Part shown: positions 7,519 to 17,600 of the stretch, piece after piece
Position numbering within the stretch: position 1 is the stretch's first letter
How the letters are laid out: the number at the start of each line of letters is the position of its first letter
Source: Hymenobacter arizonensis
Lineage (GTDB): Bacteria; Bacteroidota; Bacteroidia; Cytophagales; Hymenobacteraceae
Assembly: GCF_900115775.1 (NCBI RefSeq)
Contig: NZ_FOXS01000002.1
Coordinates: 1,203,214 to 1,267,213, forward strand
Direction: 5' to 3'
DNA: 64,000 bases
Notes under the pieces: generated by a model
Told to the model about the DNA's origin: nothing
Databases searched by the model: none
Seen by the model: only the letters and a program-made list of their open reading frames with translations
Translations under genes and position numbers: made by a program

Positions 7519-8526
7519 ATGTCTCCGACCACCGAAAATACCTTGGCCACGCCTGTTGGCACCACGCTTGAGCGCTACATCATGCGCAAGCAATCCGAAT
7601 TTGCTTACGCTACTGGCGAGCTGTCGCAGCTGCTGCGTGACATTGCACTGGCCGGTAAAATTGTAAACCGCGACGTGAACCGCGCTGGTCTCTCGCGCAT
7701 CACCGGGGCCATGGGCGAGAAAAACATACAGGGTGAAAACCAGCAGAAGCTCGACGTAGAAGCCAACATTCGCTTTGTGCGTGCCCTAACTAATGGGGGA
7801 GAGGCTTGCGCTGTGCTTTCGGAAGAAGACGAAGACATCATTCAGACCGGCAACGTCAACGGCAAGTACGTGGTGGCCATCGACCCGCTCGACGGTTCGT
7901 CGAACATCGACGTGAACGTGAGTATCGGTACCATCTTCAGCATCTACCGCCGCGTGTCGCGCATTGGCGGGCCGGCCCGCAAGGAAGACTTTTTGCAGGG
8001 CGGCCGGGCGCAGATTGCGGCGGGCTACGTGCTGTATGGCTCCAGCACCATGCTGGTGTACACCACGGGCCACGGCGTGGCAGGCTTCACCTACGAAAAC
8101 TCGCTGGGCGAATTCTTCCTCTCGCACCCCGACATCAAAATTCCGCGCCAGGGGCCGGTGTTTTCCTGCAACGAGGGCAACTGGTTCGATTACCCGGAGT
8201 TTGTGCGCACCTTCCTCACTACTTGCAAGGAGCGCCGCCTCACGGCCCGCTACGTGGGCTCGCTGGTGGCCGACTACCACCGCAACCTGTTCACGGGCGG
8301 CATTTACTTGTACCCACCCACGGTGGACAAGCCCGAAGGCAAGCTGCGCCTGCTCTACGAGTGCTACCCGCTGGCTTACCTCATCGAGCAAGCCGGTGGC
8401 GTGGCCGTCAGCGGCGCCGACGTCCTGCTCGATGTGCCGCCAACCAGGGATTTGCACCAGCGCGCTCCCATATTCGTTGGCTCAGCCGATTTGGTGGAGG
8501 AGCTGCGCTGCATCGCGACCAAATAA
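7519..8526 (+). CDS. fbp: Fructose-1,6-bisphosphatase class I
   Basis: Hydrolyses fructose-1,6-bisphosphate to fructose-6-phosphate, the committed gluconeogenic step. The 335-residue protein shows the class I metal site, with SEEDED near residue 97 and [20 protein letters not shown] near residue 118, plus [23 protein letters not shown] and [17 protein letters not shown] in the C-terminal half. ATG 7519 gives the family length; the upstream frame is open but lacks similarity. A CATCTTTG element at 7481-7488 is one mismatch from a TAnnTTTG box, so it may have its own promoter after the hairpin. Being beside a pathway that yields triose phosphate and pyruvate, it would supply hexose phosphate during growth on uronates. 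Confidence 0.95.
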   Translation: MSPTTENTLATPVGTTLERYIMRKQSEFAYATGELSQLLRDIALAGKIVNRDVNRAGLSRITGAMGEKNIQGENQQKLDVEANIRFVRALTNGGEACAVLSEEDEDIIQTGNVNGKYVVAIDPLDGSSNIDVNVSIGTIFSIYRRVSRIGGPARKEDFLQGGRAQIAAGYVLYGSSTMLVYTTGHGVAGFTYENSLGEFFLSHPDIKIPRQGPVFSCNEGNWFDYPEFVRTFLTTCKERRLTARYVGSLVADYHRNLFTGGIYLYPPTVDKPEGKLRLLYECYPLAYLIEQAGGVAVSGADVLLDVPPTRDLHQRAPIFVGSADLVEELRCIATK

Positions 8527-8536
8527 CCGGGCTGCC

Positions 8537-10528
8537 ATGCGTTGGAGGGCCGTTCTGCTTGCTTTGATGGCTGTGCTGCTGGTGCGCCAATCAGCCGCTG
8601 CCCAGCAAGCAGGCAGCCCCAACGTGCTTGATTGGAAAGCCCCGGCCACGCTCAGCACTTACCTGCTGCAACAGATGCACGCCCAGTACGCCCCACGGGC
8701 CGCCGAGCTGGACCGGGCCGCGCAATCGGCTACCGGCGCGGCGGCTTACCGCGACAGCGTGCGGGCCCGCTTCCGGCTGGTACTGGGACCGCTGCCAGCA
8801 CGCACGCCCCTGCGGGCACAGGTCACCGGCAAGCTGGCGCGCGACCAGTACCGCATCGAGAAAATTATCTACGAAAGCCAGCCTAACCACCACGTTACGG
8901 CCAATCTGTACGTGCCCGCTGGCAAGGGCAAGAAGCCCGGCGTACTGCTTTTCTGTGGTCACGAACAGGAAGCAAAAGCCACGGCTTCCTACCAGAAAAC
9001 GGCTATTCTGTTCGCGCAGCACGGCTTCGTAGTGCTGGTCATCGACCCCATTTCGCAGGGCGAGCGCATGCAGCTTACCGATGCCGCCGGCAAGCCCTTG
9101 GCCCGTGGCGGCACCACCGAGCACACCTTGCTCAATGCCAACGCTGCCCTGTTGGGCCACACCACGCCCGCCGAACAGCTCTGGGACAATGCGCGCGGCC
9201 TCGACTACTTGTTCACCCGCGCCGAAGTCGACACGGCCCGCATTGGCTGCCTGGGCAACTCCGGTGGTGCCACCCAAACAGCCTATTTCATGGGCTTCGA
9301 GCCGCGGGTAAAAGTGGCAGCGCTGTGCAGCTACGTGGCCAGCGGCGAGCGTAACCTGGAGCTCACCGGCCCCGCCGATGGCTGCGTGCAGCTGCCTGGC
9401 GCCGGCCGCGCCCGCCTCGACCTCGCTGATTGGCCCATCATGTTCGCTCCCAAGCCGCTGCTTATGCTGGCCGGCCGCTACGACTTTGTCGACTACACCC
9501 AAATAGAAGCTGCCACGGCCGAGACCCGGCTCATCTACACGGCGCTGGCGAAGCCGGAGCAGCTGAGCCTCTTCACCTACGACGACGGCCACGGCATTTC
9601 GCAGCCCAAGCGGGAAGCAGCTGTCACGTGGTTTCGGCAGTGGTTTTATGGCGATGCGACACCGATTCAAGAAGGGGCTTTGGCTACTTTGTCTGAACAG
9701 GAGCTGCGCTGCACGAAAACAGGCCAGGTCAACACGGCTTTCCGCAAGGAAGTCACCTTGGCACAGATGCATCAGGCAGAGGCACAGCGGTTGGCGGCCC
9801 GTCGTGCCAACTACAAACCCGAAGCCCTAGTTGCCCAGGTCCGCCAGCAGCTGCAGATGCCAGCCGGTGCTTCTGCTCCACTGGTCACAGTAGCGCACCT
9901 CGATACCTTGCAGCGCGTGGGGTTTACGTGGCAGAAGCTCATTCTGCGCCGCGAAGGCGAGCCGCCGCTGCCGGCTTTATTAGCCTTACCCCCCGGCGGC
10001 GCCCCACCTTCTAAAGTTCTCCTCTGGCTTCCCGACGCGGGTAAGGCCAGCGTGCTCGACAGCGCCGCTCAGCTGCAAGCCTACCTCCGCCAGGGCACGG
10101 CCGTGCTCCTTGCCGACTTGCGCGGCCTCGGCGAAACCACTGACCCCGCCGCCTTCAACGACCCCAAGTACTACAACCGCGAGTACCGCAATGCCCAGCT
10201 GGCGCTGCACCTGGGCCGCCCCCTGCTGGCCCAGCGCGCCATTGATATCATTACCCTCACCGCCTTCCTGCGGAATGAGAGCCGCCTCCAAGACGTGCCG
10301 GTAGAAATGCGCGCCAGTGGCCGGGCCGTCGCCCCTGCACTGCACGCGGCCGTGCTCGCACCCGCCATCACCCGCGTTGCCATGGAGCAGCAGCCCCGTT
10401 CGTATCAGGAGCAGCTGGCGCAACCCACGGCCAAGGATGCGTATTCGGAAGTGCTGCCCGGCGTGCTGCAGCGGTATGACCTGCCAGATTTGCAGCAGGC
10501 GCTGGGCAGCCGGCTGGTGCTGCCGTAG
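8537..10528 (+). CDS. Secreted two-lobed alpha/beta-hydrolase (acetylxylan-esterase-like)
   Basis: A 663-residue protein with a signal peptide ending near ...RQSAAAQQ (residue 23). The first lobe (about 90-380) is a complete alpha/beta-hydrolase: PGVLLFCGHEQE for the oxyanion region, GCLGNSGGATQ with nucleophile Ser242, MLAGRYDFVDY for the acid loop and YDDGHGIS with His352. The second lobe (about 450-663) again looks like this fold (KVLLWLPDAG, then VLLADLRGLGETTD) but where a nucleophile elbow is expected it reads RASGRAVAPAL, so it may be inactive. It starts 10 nt after fbp. An esterase acting on acylated or esterified sugars would suit the uronate locus; that is inference, and a peptidase is not excluded. 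Confidence 0.7.
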   Translation: MRWRAVLLALMAVLLVRQSAAAQQAGSPNVLDWKAPATLSTYLLQQMHAQYAPRAAELDRAAQSATGAAAYRDSVRARFRLVLGPLPARTPLRAQVTGKLARDQYRIEKIIYESQPNHHVTANLYVPAGKGKKPGVLLFCGHEQEAKATASYQKTAILFAQHGFVVLVIDPISQGERMQLTDAAGKPLARGGTTEHTLLNANAALLGHTTPAEQLWDNARGLDYLFTRAEVDTARIGCLGNSGGATQTAYFMGFEPRVKVAALCSYVASGERNLELTGPADGCVQLPGAGRARLDLADWPIMFAPKPLLMLAGRYDFVDYTQIEAATAETRLIYTALAKPEQLSLFTYDDGHGISQPKREAAVTWFRQWFYGDATPIQEGALATLSEQELRCTKTGQVNTAFRKEVTLAQMHQAEAQRLAARRANYKPEALVAQVRQQLQMPAGASAPLVTVAHLDTLQRVGFTWQKLILRREGEPPLPALLALPPGGAPPSKVLLWLPDAGKASVLDSAAQLQAYLRQGTAVLLADLRGLGETTDPAAFNDPKYYNREYRNAQLALHLGRPLLAQRAIDIITLTAFLRNESRLQDVPVEMRASGRAVAPALHAAVLAPAITRVAMEQQPRSYQEQLAQPTAKDAYSEVLPGVLQRYDLPDLQQALGSRLVLP

Positions 10529-11066
10529 CGTGGTAATGTGCCCATAACGGAGTTCATTGTAGGTACTCAGTGCCGGGCCTTTTGCTCGCCCGGTTGGCCG
10601 GTAGTGCCTTCACTTATCCAATACCGTGTAACATCTTCATCGTACTCTGCCAGCGCAGTGAGTGCTGCCTGGCCTTTGGCCTTAGTCTCTGATGCTGCCG
10701 TCCTCATAGGCGCTTGCACGGCATCAGTTGCATGGGATGAAGACGATGGATGATAGAATTAACAAGGTAAAGTACAATTAGTATACTCCATTTTTGCTTA
10801 AGCTCAGGGCTTGTACTATTCCTTTCTTCGTGCTCATAACCGGAATGAATGAAAACATAACTTAACTCTAATTGGCAAATGACAAAATTTTATAATATTA
10901 AAAAATTTGTTGAATAATATGCTTTTGAGACTAAAAATGATAATTGTAGGAAGTGCTTAATAATTAGGAGAATAAAATTAAAGCTTTTTAATGTTGTCCT
11001 TTTTGGGGAGGGTGAAATTGATTTTTATATTGACTAAATCTTTAACCACTTTCCAACTCCTACTAA
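10529..11066. other. Intergenic region with AT-rich part
   Basis: About 540 nt without a firmly supported gene. The first 215 nt have ordinary base composition and hold a short open frame on the other strand (10567-10707). From about 10780 to 11066 the DNA is very AT-rich compared with its surroundings and lies directly before the first M36 protease gene. No exact TAnnTTTG box was found; TAAATCTTTA near 11034 is a weak candidate. No terminator is visible after the hydrolase gene. Confidence 0.6.
10567..10707 (-). CDS. Doubtful small ORF, 46 residues
   Basis: Reads MRTAASETKAKGQAALTALA then EYDEDVTRYWISEGTTG and ends QKARH. The composition is protein-like (hydrophilic, helix-forming) and the frame stays open upstream for 20 more codons, which may mean a remnant of a larger gene rather than a short complete one. 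There is no recognisable family, no clear promoter and no neighbour on this strand. Treat as a possible gene fragment. Confidence 0.2.
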   Translation of the reverse strand: MRTAASETKAKGQAALTALAEYDEDVTRYWISEGTTGQPGEQKARH

Positions 11067-14000
11067 ATGAATAAATTCATACCAAGGGTAGCCGGGCTAG
11101 CACTGACGGCAACTTTATTCATGGGCAGCCATGCATCGTTCGGCCAAGAAGGGGCTAGAGCACAACAAAAAGCAGTCCCGCGGGCCGCGCTGGATTACCT
11201 CCGCAGCAACAAGCAAGCGCTCAAGCTTACCGAGGCCGACTTAGCCGATATTGAGCTAAGCAGCGAAACGGTTTCGGCGAAAAGCGGAGTCAAGCATTTC
11301 TACCTGCAGCAAATGCATCAGGGTATTGAGATTCACAACGCGGTAACCAACATCAGCCTGAGCCGCGAGGATAAAGTGATAGCTCTGGGCGACCGGTTTC
11401 AAAAAAACGTTGGCACTCGGGCAAAAGCAGCAAAAGCCAAGCTCACGGCCGAAGCAGCTGTGACAGCGGCGGCTCGCCACCTAAACTTGGCATTGAAACA
11501 GCCGCTGGTTGCGAAGCAACGGGCCGGGGGTAAAAATGAAGAAGTAGTATTCACCACGGGTGGCATCTCGCTCGAGCCCATTCCGGCCAAGCTAGTGTAC
11601 CAGCCCATGCCCGACGGCAGCCTGCGCTTGGCGTGGGAAGTATCCATCTATGAGCTAGACGCTCAGAACTGGTGGGACATGCGCGTGGATGCCAACACTG
11701 GCGAGGTGCTAGAGAAAGACAACTTGGTCACCCATTGCGAGTTCGACAACGATGGGCCCGGTGGCCTGCCCCTGCTCGAACACTCTGCCTACGCCCATGC
11801 AGCTGCCAAGCCGTTCAACTTTGCCTCAGTAATGGCCGGGACAAACGTGTACAACGTGTACGCCATGCCCGAGGAAAGCCCCAGTCACGGCCCCCGCAGC
11901 CTAGTGAGCACGTCAGCGGCCGATGCCATAGCTTCTAAAGAAGGCTGGCACCATACCCTAACGGGCAAGTTGACCACCACCCGTGGCAACAACGTCTACG
12001 CCTACGAGGACCCCAATAACAACAACAGCCTGGCTAACTACAGCCCCAACGGGGGTCCCGAATTAAATTTCGATTACCCAGTTGATTTTACGAAACAGCC
12101 CGTTGATTACCGCGACGCGGCCATTACCAACCTGTTTTACTGGAATAACGTCACGCACGACGTATGGTACCAGTATGGCTTCGATGAAGCCAGCGGCAAC
12201 TTCCAGGCCGACAACTTCAACAGAGGAGGCGCGCAGGGAGACTATGTTAGGGCCGAAGCGCAAGACAGCCGCAACGTGGCAACTACCCGCAACAACGCCA
12301 ACTTCTCGACGCCCATCGACAACGGCATCGGCGCTCCCCGGATGCAGATGTATCTGTGGACCAGCCCGCCCGATGCGAACATGTTCCGAGTGACCTCGCC
12401 CGCAGGAATTGCGGGCAGCTACCCCGCGGTGCAGGCTGCTTTCGGGCCACGCCTCAACTCCACGCCCATTACCGGCAAGCTAGTGTTGGGCAATGGCATT
12501 GGAGGCCTGTCTACCAACACGGACGAGGGTTGTGGGCCGCATACCAATGCCGCCTCGATAGCCGGAAATATTGCCGTAGTGTACCGTGGCAACTGCGATT
12601 TTAGCCTGAAAGTATACAATGCTCAACTCGCTGGTGCTATTGCCGTGGTGGTAATCAACAATCAGCCGGGTACTCCCATCTCCATGGGAGCGGGCGCTGC
12701 TACCCCGGCCCCCATCGCGATTCCGTCATTGATGATTTCGGACGTGGCGGGTGCCGCGGTTCGTGCGCAGCTCAATGCCAGCCAGGAAGTTCGCGTTAGC
12801 TTGAAGGATGATGGCCGGCCTGAGCTCGACGGCGACTTCGACAACGGCATTATCGTGCACGAGTACGGCCATGGCATCTCGACCCGCCTCACCGGTGGCC
12901 GCCTCACCAACTGCCTGGGTGGCCAGGCCGAGCAAGCCGGCGAGGGCTGGAGCGACTGGTTCGGTCTGATGATGACCATGAAGGGTACCGACACCCGTAC
13001 CAAAGTGCGCGGCATTGGTACCTACGCACAAGGCCAGCCCACCAACGGCCAGGGCATCCGCCCCGCTCCTTACTCCACCGACTTCGCGGTAAACAACTAT
13101 ACCTACGGCCGGACCAACAATACTACACTCAGCCAGCCTCACGGCATCGGTTTCGTATGGGCTACGGTGCTCTGGGACATGACCTGGGACCTCATCGATA
13201 AGTACGGCTACGACGCCAACCTTTATACCGGCAAGAAGGGCAATAACATGGCCATGCAGCTGGTCATCGACGGCCTGAAGATGCAGCCCTGCGCTCCCGG
13301 GTTTGTAGATGGCCGCGACGCCATTTTGAAAGCCGACCTTGCCAACTACGGTGGTGCCAACCAAGAGCTGATTTGGCGGGCATTCGCCAAGCGTGGCGTA
13401 GGCTTCAGCGCCAGCCAGGGCGCGGCCAACAGCCGTATCGACCAGGTAGAGGCCTTCGACCTGCCCCCCGTTTACGCTTGCACTGCGCCCACCATCACGT
13501 TGGCATCTGCCCTGGCCAATTTCCCTGATGCCGCTGCCAACACAATTTACCTCGGCTACGGCCCGCAAAGTGTGCAACTACTGGCTAGCAAACTAGCGAG
13601 TGACCCAGAGTTTACCTACACCTGGAGTCCCGCCGCTGGCCTGAGCGCTACCAACGTGGCCAATCCAGTATTTACGCCCACTGCCGCTGGAACTTACACG
13701 TTCACGGTTACGGCTGTAAATGCGAATGTGTGCACCCGGACGGCCTCGATTACCATTAAGGTCATGGACGTGCGCTGCGGTAAGAACAGAAAGGTTGCTG
13801 TTTGCTTCAAGGGCAAGGAGATGTGCGTTGATGCCGCCGATGCCACTGCTCTGCTTAACCGCGAACGTGGGGAGGCCACAATAGGCGCGTGCGGTACACA
13901 GGCAAGAGGCACCGCGGAAGGCACCGTAGCCAGCGCGCCACTGCCCTTCGATGCTGCTCTCACGGCTGCGCCCAACCCGGCCAACGCCAAAACGACCCTC

Positions 14001-14210
14001 GCCTTCACACTTGCTGAAAGCGGTGCCTACCGCCTGGAAGTGGTGAACACACTGGGCGCGGTGGTGTCCGTAGTAGCCCAAGGCAACGGCGAAGCTGGTG
14101 AAACCCTCTCGCATGAGTTCAGCCGTGGCAACTTGGCCGCTGGCCTGTACATGGCCCGGCTTGTATCGGGTGGTAAGAGCCATTTCACGCGCATTGTGCT
14201 GCAAGACTAG
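11067..14210 (+). CDS. M36 family metallopeptidase with T9SS sorting domain (paralogue 1)
   Basis: A 1047-residue secreted zinc protease of the fungalysin type. Order of parts: signal peptide (1-26); FTP/PepSY-like inhibitory propeptide (about 30-210); catalytic region with HEYGHGISTRLTGG (zinc ligands His598 and His602) and GEGWSDWFGLM (third ligand Glu626); a protease-associated (PA) domain inserted before it (about 450-585, with GNIAVVYRGNCDF); an Ig/PKD-like domain (about 830-890, YTWSPAAGLS); a Cys-containing linker; and a C-terminal type A sorting domain (about 965-1047) with AAPNPANAKTTLAF and LAAGLYMARLVSGG. Family knowledge: exported by Sec, then by T9SS to the surface or medium. A rho-independent terminator follows. 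A close paralogue lies convergently downstream. Confidence 0.93.
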   Translation: MNKFIPRVAGLALTATLFMGSHASFGQEGARAQQKAVPRAALDYLRSNKQALKLTEADLADIELSSETVSAKSGVKHFYLQQMHQGIEIHNAVTNISLSREDKVIALGDRFQKNVGTRAKAAKAKLTAEAAVTAAARHLNLALKQPLVAKQRAGGKNEEVVFTTGGISLEPIPAKLVYQPMPDGSLRLAWEVSIYELDAQNWWDMRVDANTGEVLEKDNLVTHCEFDNDGPGGLPLLEHSAYAHAAAKPFNFASVMAGTNVYNVYAMPEESPSHGPRSLVSTSAADAIASKEGWHHTLTGKLTTTRGNNVYAYEDPNNNNSLANYSPNGGPELNFDYPVDFTKQPVDYRDAAITNLFYWNNVTHDVWYQYGFDEASGNFQADNFNRGGAQGDYVRAEAQDSRNVATTRNNANFSTPIDNGIGAPRMQMYLWTSPPDANMFRVTSPAGIAGSYPAVQAAFGPRLNSTPITGKLVLGNGIGGLSTNTDEGCGPHTNAASIAGNIAVVYRGNCDFSLKVYNAQLAGAIAVVVINNQPGTPISMGAGAATPAPIAIPSLMISDVAGAAVRAQLNASQEVRVSLKDDGRPELDGDFDNGIIVHEYGHGISTRLTGGRLTNCLGGQAEQAGEGWSDWFGLMMTMKGTDTRTKVRGIGTYAQGQPTNGQGIRPAPYSTDFAVNNYTYGRTNNTTLSQPHGIGFVWATVLWDMTWDLIDKYGYDANLYTGKKGNNMAMQLVIDGLKMQPCAPGFVDGRDAILKADLANYGGANQELIWRAFAKRGVGFSASQGAANSRIDQVEAFDLPPVYACTAPTITLASALANFPDAAANTIYLGYGPQSVQLLASKLASDPEFTYTWSPAAGLSATNVANPVFTPTAAGTYTFTVTAVNANVCTRTASITIKVMDVRCGKNRKVAVCFKGKEMCVDAADATALLNRERGEATIGACGTQARGTAEGTVASAPLPFDAALTAAPNPANAKTTLAFTLAESGAYRLEVVNTLGAVVSVVAQGNGEAGETLSHEFSRGNLAAGLYMARLVSGGKSHFTRIVLQD

Positions 14211-14236
14211 CGTCACCGATATTGTTACAGTGATAG

Positions 14237-14272
14237 AAAAAGGGAGGCCGCAGCAATGCGGCCTCCCTTTTT
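14237..14272 (+). terminator. Rho-independent terminator after M36 paralogue 1
   Basis: Perfect 15-bp stem (14237-14251 with 14258-14272) of AAAAAGGGAGGCCGC type, 6-nt loop AGCAAT, followed by TCTTTT. It starts 26 nt after the stop codon. Confidence 0.9.
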
Positions 14273-14601
14273 CTTTTACCTGATGAAATGGGTCTTGATG
14301 ATGGCGTGCTCGGCCAAGCCATTGCGCGCCCGCGCCTTGGCAATAGCAGCTTTGCAGAACATGCAGGCAGCACTGCACCACCTAAAGCCAACGACTTAGC
14401 TGTAGATACCACTGTTTACGGAGGCCAACGTTTGCGATGGTTCATCTATAACCAGACCTGGTTTTAAGGCGATAGCCGAACTGATTCTGTTGCTACAAGG
14501 GCGTGGCTTCCTCAGAGAAACCTGCCTGACTTATAGCCTGGCGGAGCAGTGAGCGCCATTGATTTCATTGTTTGAATTTTTTTAAGCTTAGCACACACCA
14601 C
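14273..14601. other. Non-coding gap between convergent M36 genes
   Basis: About 330 nt between the terminators of the two convergent protease genes. Short open frames exist on both strands but none reads like a protein, and no promoter or repeat was recognised. AT content rises towards 14580. Confidence 0.5.
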
Positions 14602-14639
14602 AAAAAAACCGGGACTGTGCACCAGCACAGCCCCGGGTT
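14602..14639 (-). terminator. Rho-independent terminator after M36 paralogue 2
   Basis: On the - strand a hairpin of AACCCGGGGCTGTGC type pairs with GCACAGTCCCGGTT (one mismatch, GGTG loop) and is followed by seven T (A run at 14602-14608). It lies about 20 nt after the stop codon of the - strand gene. Confidence 0.85.
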
Positions 14640-14660
14640 AATGCTTCTTCGTCCGAAAAA

Positions 14661-17600
14661 CTAGTCTTTCAGCTCAATGCGGGTGAACTTGTTGCCACTG
14701 CCCGTAACAAGGTGGGCAATGTAGAGGTCACCGCGCAGCGCGCCTTTCTTGAACTCGTAGCTGAAGCGCTGGCCGGCTTTGCCGGTGCCTTCGCCCAGCA
14801 CGGCCACTACGGCGCCCTGCATGTTCAGCACTTCCAGGCGGAAGCTGCCTTCCTCGGGCAAGGTGAAGGACACCGAAGTCTGGCCGACGGCCGGGTTCGG
14901 CAGGCTGGTCAACTCGCTTTCTTTAGCAGCGTCCTGGTCCTGAGCGGCAAGGGGAGACGTAGTAGCGCCGGAACCACAGGTGCCCAGCGTGCCGCCGCGC
15001 TTCAGCAGGTTGGGAACATCGCTGGAGTTCACGCAGCGGGAGTTCTTGCCGCTGCAAACCACCACCTGGTTGTTGGTGGGGCCGCAACGCACGTCGATTA
15101 CCGTAATGGTCACCGAGGCCGATGCCGAGCACCCGGCGTCGTTGGTCGACGCCACCGTGAAGCGGTAGGTGCCGGCCGCAGTGGGCGTGAAGATGGGGTT
15201 GGCCACGTTGGCATTGTTCAGGCCAGCGGCGGGGCTCCAGCTAAAGCTATTCAGGCCGGCGTTGGTGCTGTTGGCTTGCAGCTGCACGTTCTGTGGGCCG
15301 TAGCCGAGGTAGATGGTCGAAGCCGGGCCGTTGGTGTTCACGGTCGAGGTGCGCACTACGGTGATGGTGGGCGCGGTGCACGAGAAAGCGGGCGGCAAAT
15401 CAAACGCCTCTACCTGGTCGAGCCGGCTGGTGGTGGAGCCCTGCTTGGCACTGAAGCCCAGGCCCCGGCGGGCAAACACCGTCCAAATCATCTTCTGGTT
15501 GGCACCGCCGTTGTTGGCGCGGTCGGCGGCCAGGATGGCGTCGCGGGCATCCACGAAGCCGGGGTTACAGGGCTGCAGCTTCAGGCCGTCGATGACCAGC
15601 TGCATGGCCATGTTGTTGCCGCCTTTGCCGGTGTACAGGTTGGCATCGTAGCCGTACTTGTCCACGAACGACCAAGTCATGTCCCACAGCATGGTGGCCC
15701 ATACGAAGCCAATGCCGTGCGGCTCGGTGAGCGTGGTGTTGTTGGTGGCGGCGTACGTGTAGTTGTTCACACCGAAGTCGGTGCTGTAGGGGGAGGGGCG
15801 AATGCCGCGGCCGCTGGTGGGCTGGTTCTGCACATAGGTGCCGATGCCGCGGGGCTTGGCGCCGGTGTCGCCGGCGTTCATGGTCAGCATCAGGCCGAAC
15901 CAGTCGCTCCAGCCTTCGCCGCCCTGCTCGGCATTGCGCAGGCAGCTCGAGTTGTTGGCGCCGCCGGTGAGGCGGGTCGAGATGCCGTGGCCGTACTCGT
16001 GGGCAATGATGCCGTTGTCGAAGTCGCCGTCGAGCTCGGGCAGCGAGCCCGTGTTTTTCAGGATAACCGTTACCTGCGTGCCGGCATTCAGCTGCTGCCG
16101 GATGGTCTGGCCGGCTTCCATGCTAATCATGACGGCCGGAATGGTGATGGCCGGGGTGGCTTTGGTAGCCGTGCCGCCCATGGCAATGGGGTCGCCGGGG
16201 GCATTGTTTATCACCACCACCGCCACAGCGCCGGCAATCTGCGCATTCTGCACTTTGTCGGCAAAGCCGCAGGTGCCACGGTACACCACGGCAATGTTAC
16301 CGCTGATGGCCGTGCCGTTGGTGAAGGCGCCGCAGCCTTCCTCGCTGGTGCCTCCTGCGGGCGGCGTGGACTGGGCCAGCACCAGCTTGCCGGTGAGCGG
16401 CGTGGCGGTGAGGGGCTTGCTAAAGGATGCTTCCAGGGCCGTGTAAATCCCGGCAATGCTGGATGGTGCACTCACCTGAAACAGGTCCCGGGCCGGGGCG
16501 CCGCTCCACAGGTACATCTGCATGCGGGGCGCCTGGCCGTCGACGGGCGTAGCGAAGTTGGCGTTGTTGCGGGTGGCCGCCACGTTGCGGCTGTCCTGCG
16601 ACTCGGCCAGTACCGCGTCCGCGCCGAGGCCGCCCAGCAGGCTGGGGTTGGTAGCCTGGAAGTTGCCGCTAGCCTCGTTGAAGCCGTACTGGTACCAAAT
16701 GTCGTGCATGATGTTGCTCATGTAGAACAGGTTGGTGGTCGCGGCGTTGAGGTACGTCACCGGCTGCTGATTGAAGTCAACCGGGTAGTCGAACAGGAGG
16801 GCGGAGCCACCGTCGGGGCTGCTGTTGAGGCCCGGGATGTTGCGGTTGTCCGGGTCTTCGTAGGCATGCACGTTGTTGCCGCGGGTGATGGTGTACGATA
16901 CCCCCGTGGCCAGCTTGTGCCAGCCCATGGGCGAGGCCTTGGGGTCGGCCGCGGTGGTGGGCACGTACGTGCGTGGTCCGTGGCTGGGCGTTTCGGTGGG
17001 AAGAGCAAATACGTTGTAGGCATTGGCGGTAGGGCCAGCAGCTACGGAATAGAACGAAAACGGAGCGGCTTCGTGCTGGTGCGTGCGCACCATTTCGCCG
17101 GGAGCGTGTTCGAAGTTGCACTCCACCACCAAGTTGTCTTTGTCGAGCACGGCGCCGGTGGCGGCATCTACCCGCACGTTCCACCAGTTGCGGGCGTCCA
17201 GTTCGTAGATGGACACTTCCCAGGCCAGCGCCAGTTGGCCATCAGCCAAGGGCTGGTACACCAGTCGGGCCGGAATGGGGCGCAGCGAAATGCCACCCGT
17301 GGTGAATACCGTGGCGCGGTTGGCTGCTTCACTGGTTTCGGTGGCCGTGAGTGCTCCTTTAAGTGCAAGGTTGAGGTGGCGGGCCGCAGCGGCTACGGCC
17401 GCCTGGGCGGTGAGCTGGGCCTGCTTGCTCTTGATTTTTTTGCCGACTTGCTTCTGGAACCGGTCGCCCATGTTCAGCACCTTTTCGTCCTTGGTCAGAT
17501 TGACGTTGGACACGGCGCCAAAAATCTCGATGCCTTGGTGGCGCTGCTGAATGTAGAGGTGCTTCAGGCCGTTGTGTTTGCTTTCGGTCTCGCTGCTGAG

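Noticed and set aside
7964..8536. Upstream extension of the two-lobed hydrolase frame by 191 codons
   Set aside because: It overlaps fbp in another frame and reads as Arg/Ser/Thr-rich noise; the signal peptide starts at 8537.
10780..11066. AT-rich stretch as a replication origin
   Set aside because: No DnaA-box cluster (TTATCCACA-like) or dnaA/dnaN neighbour was seen; rpmH-rnpA at 55 kb also lacks dnaA nearby.
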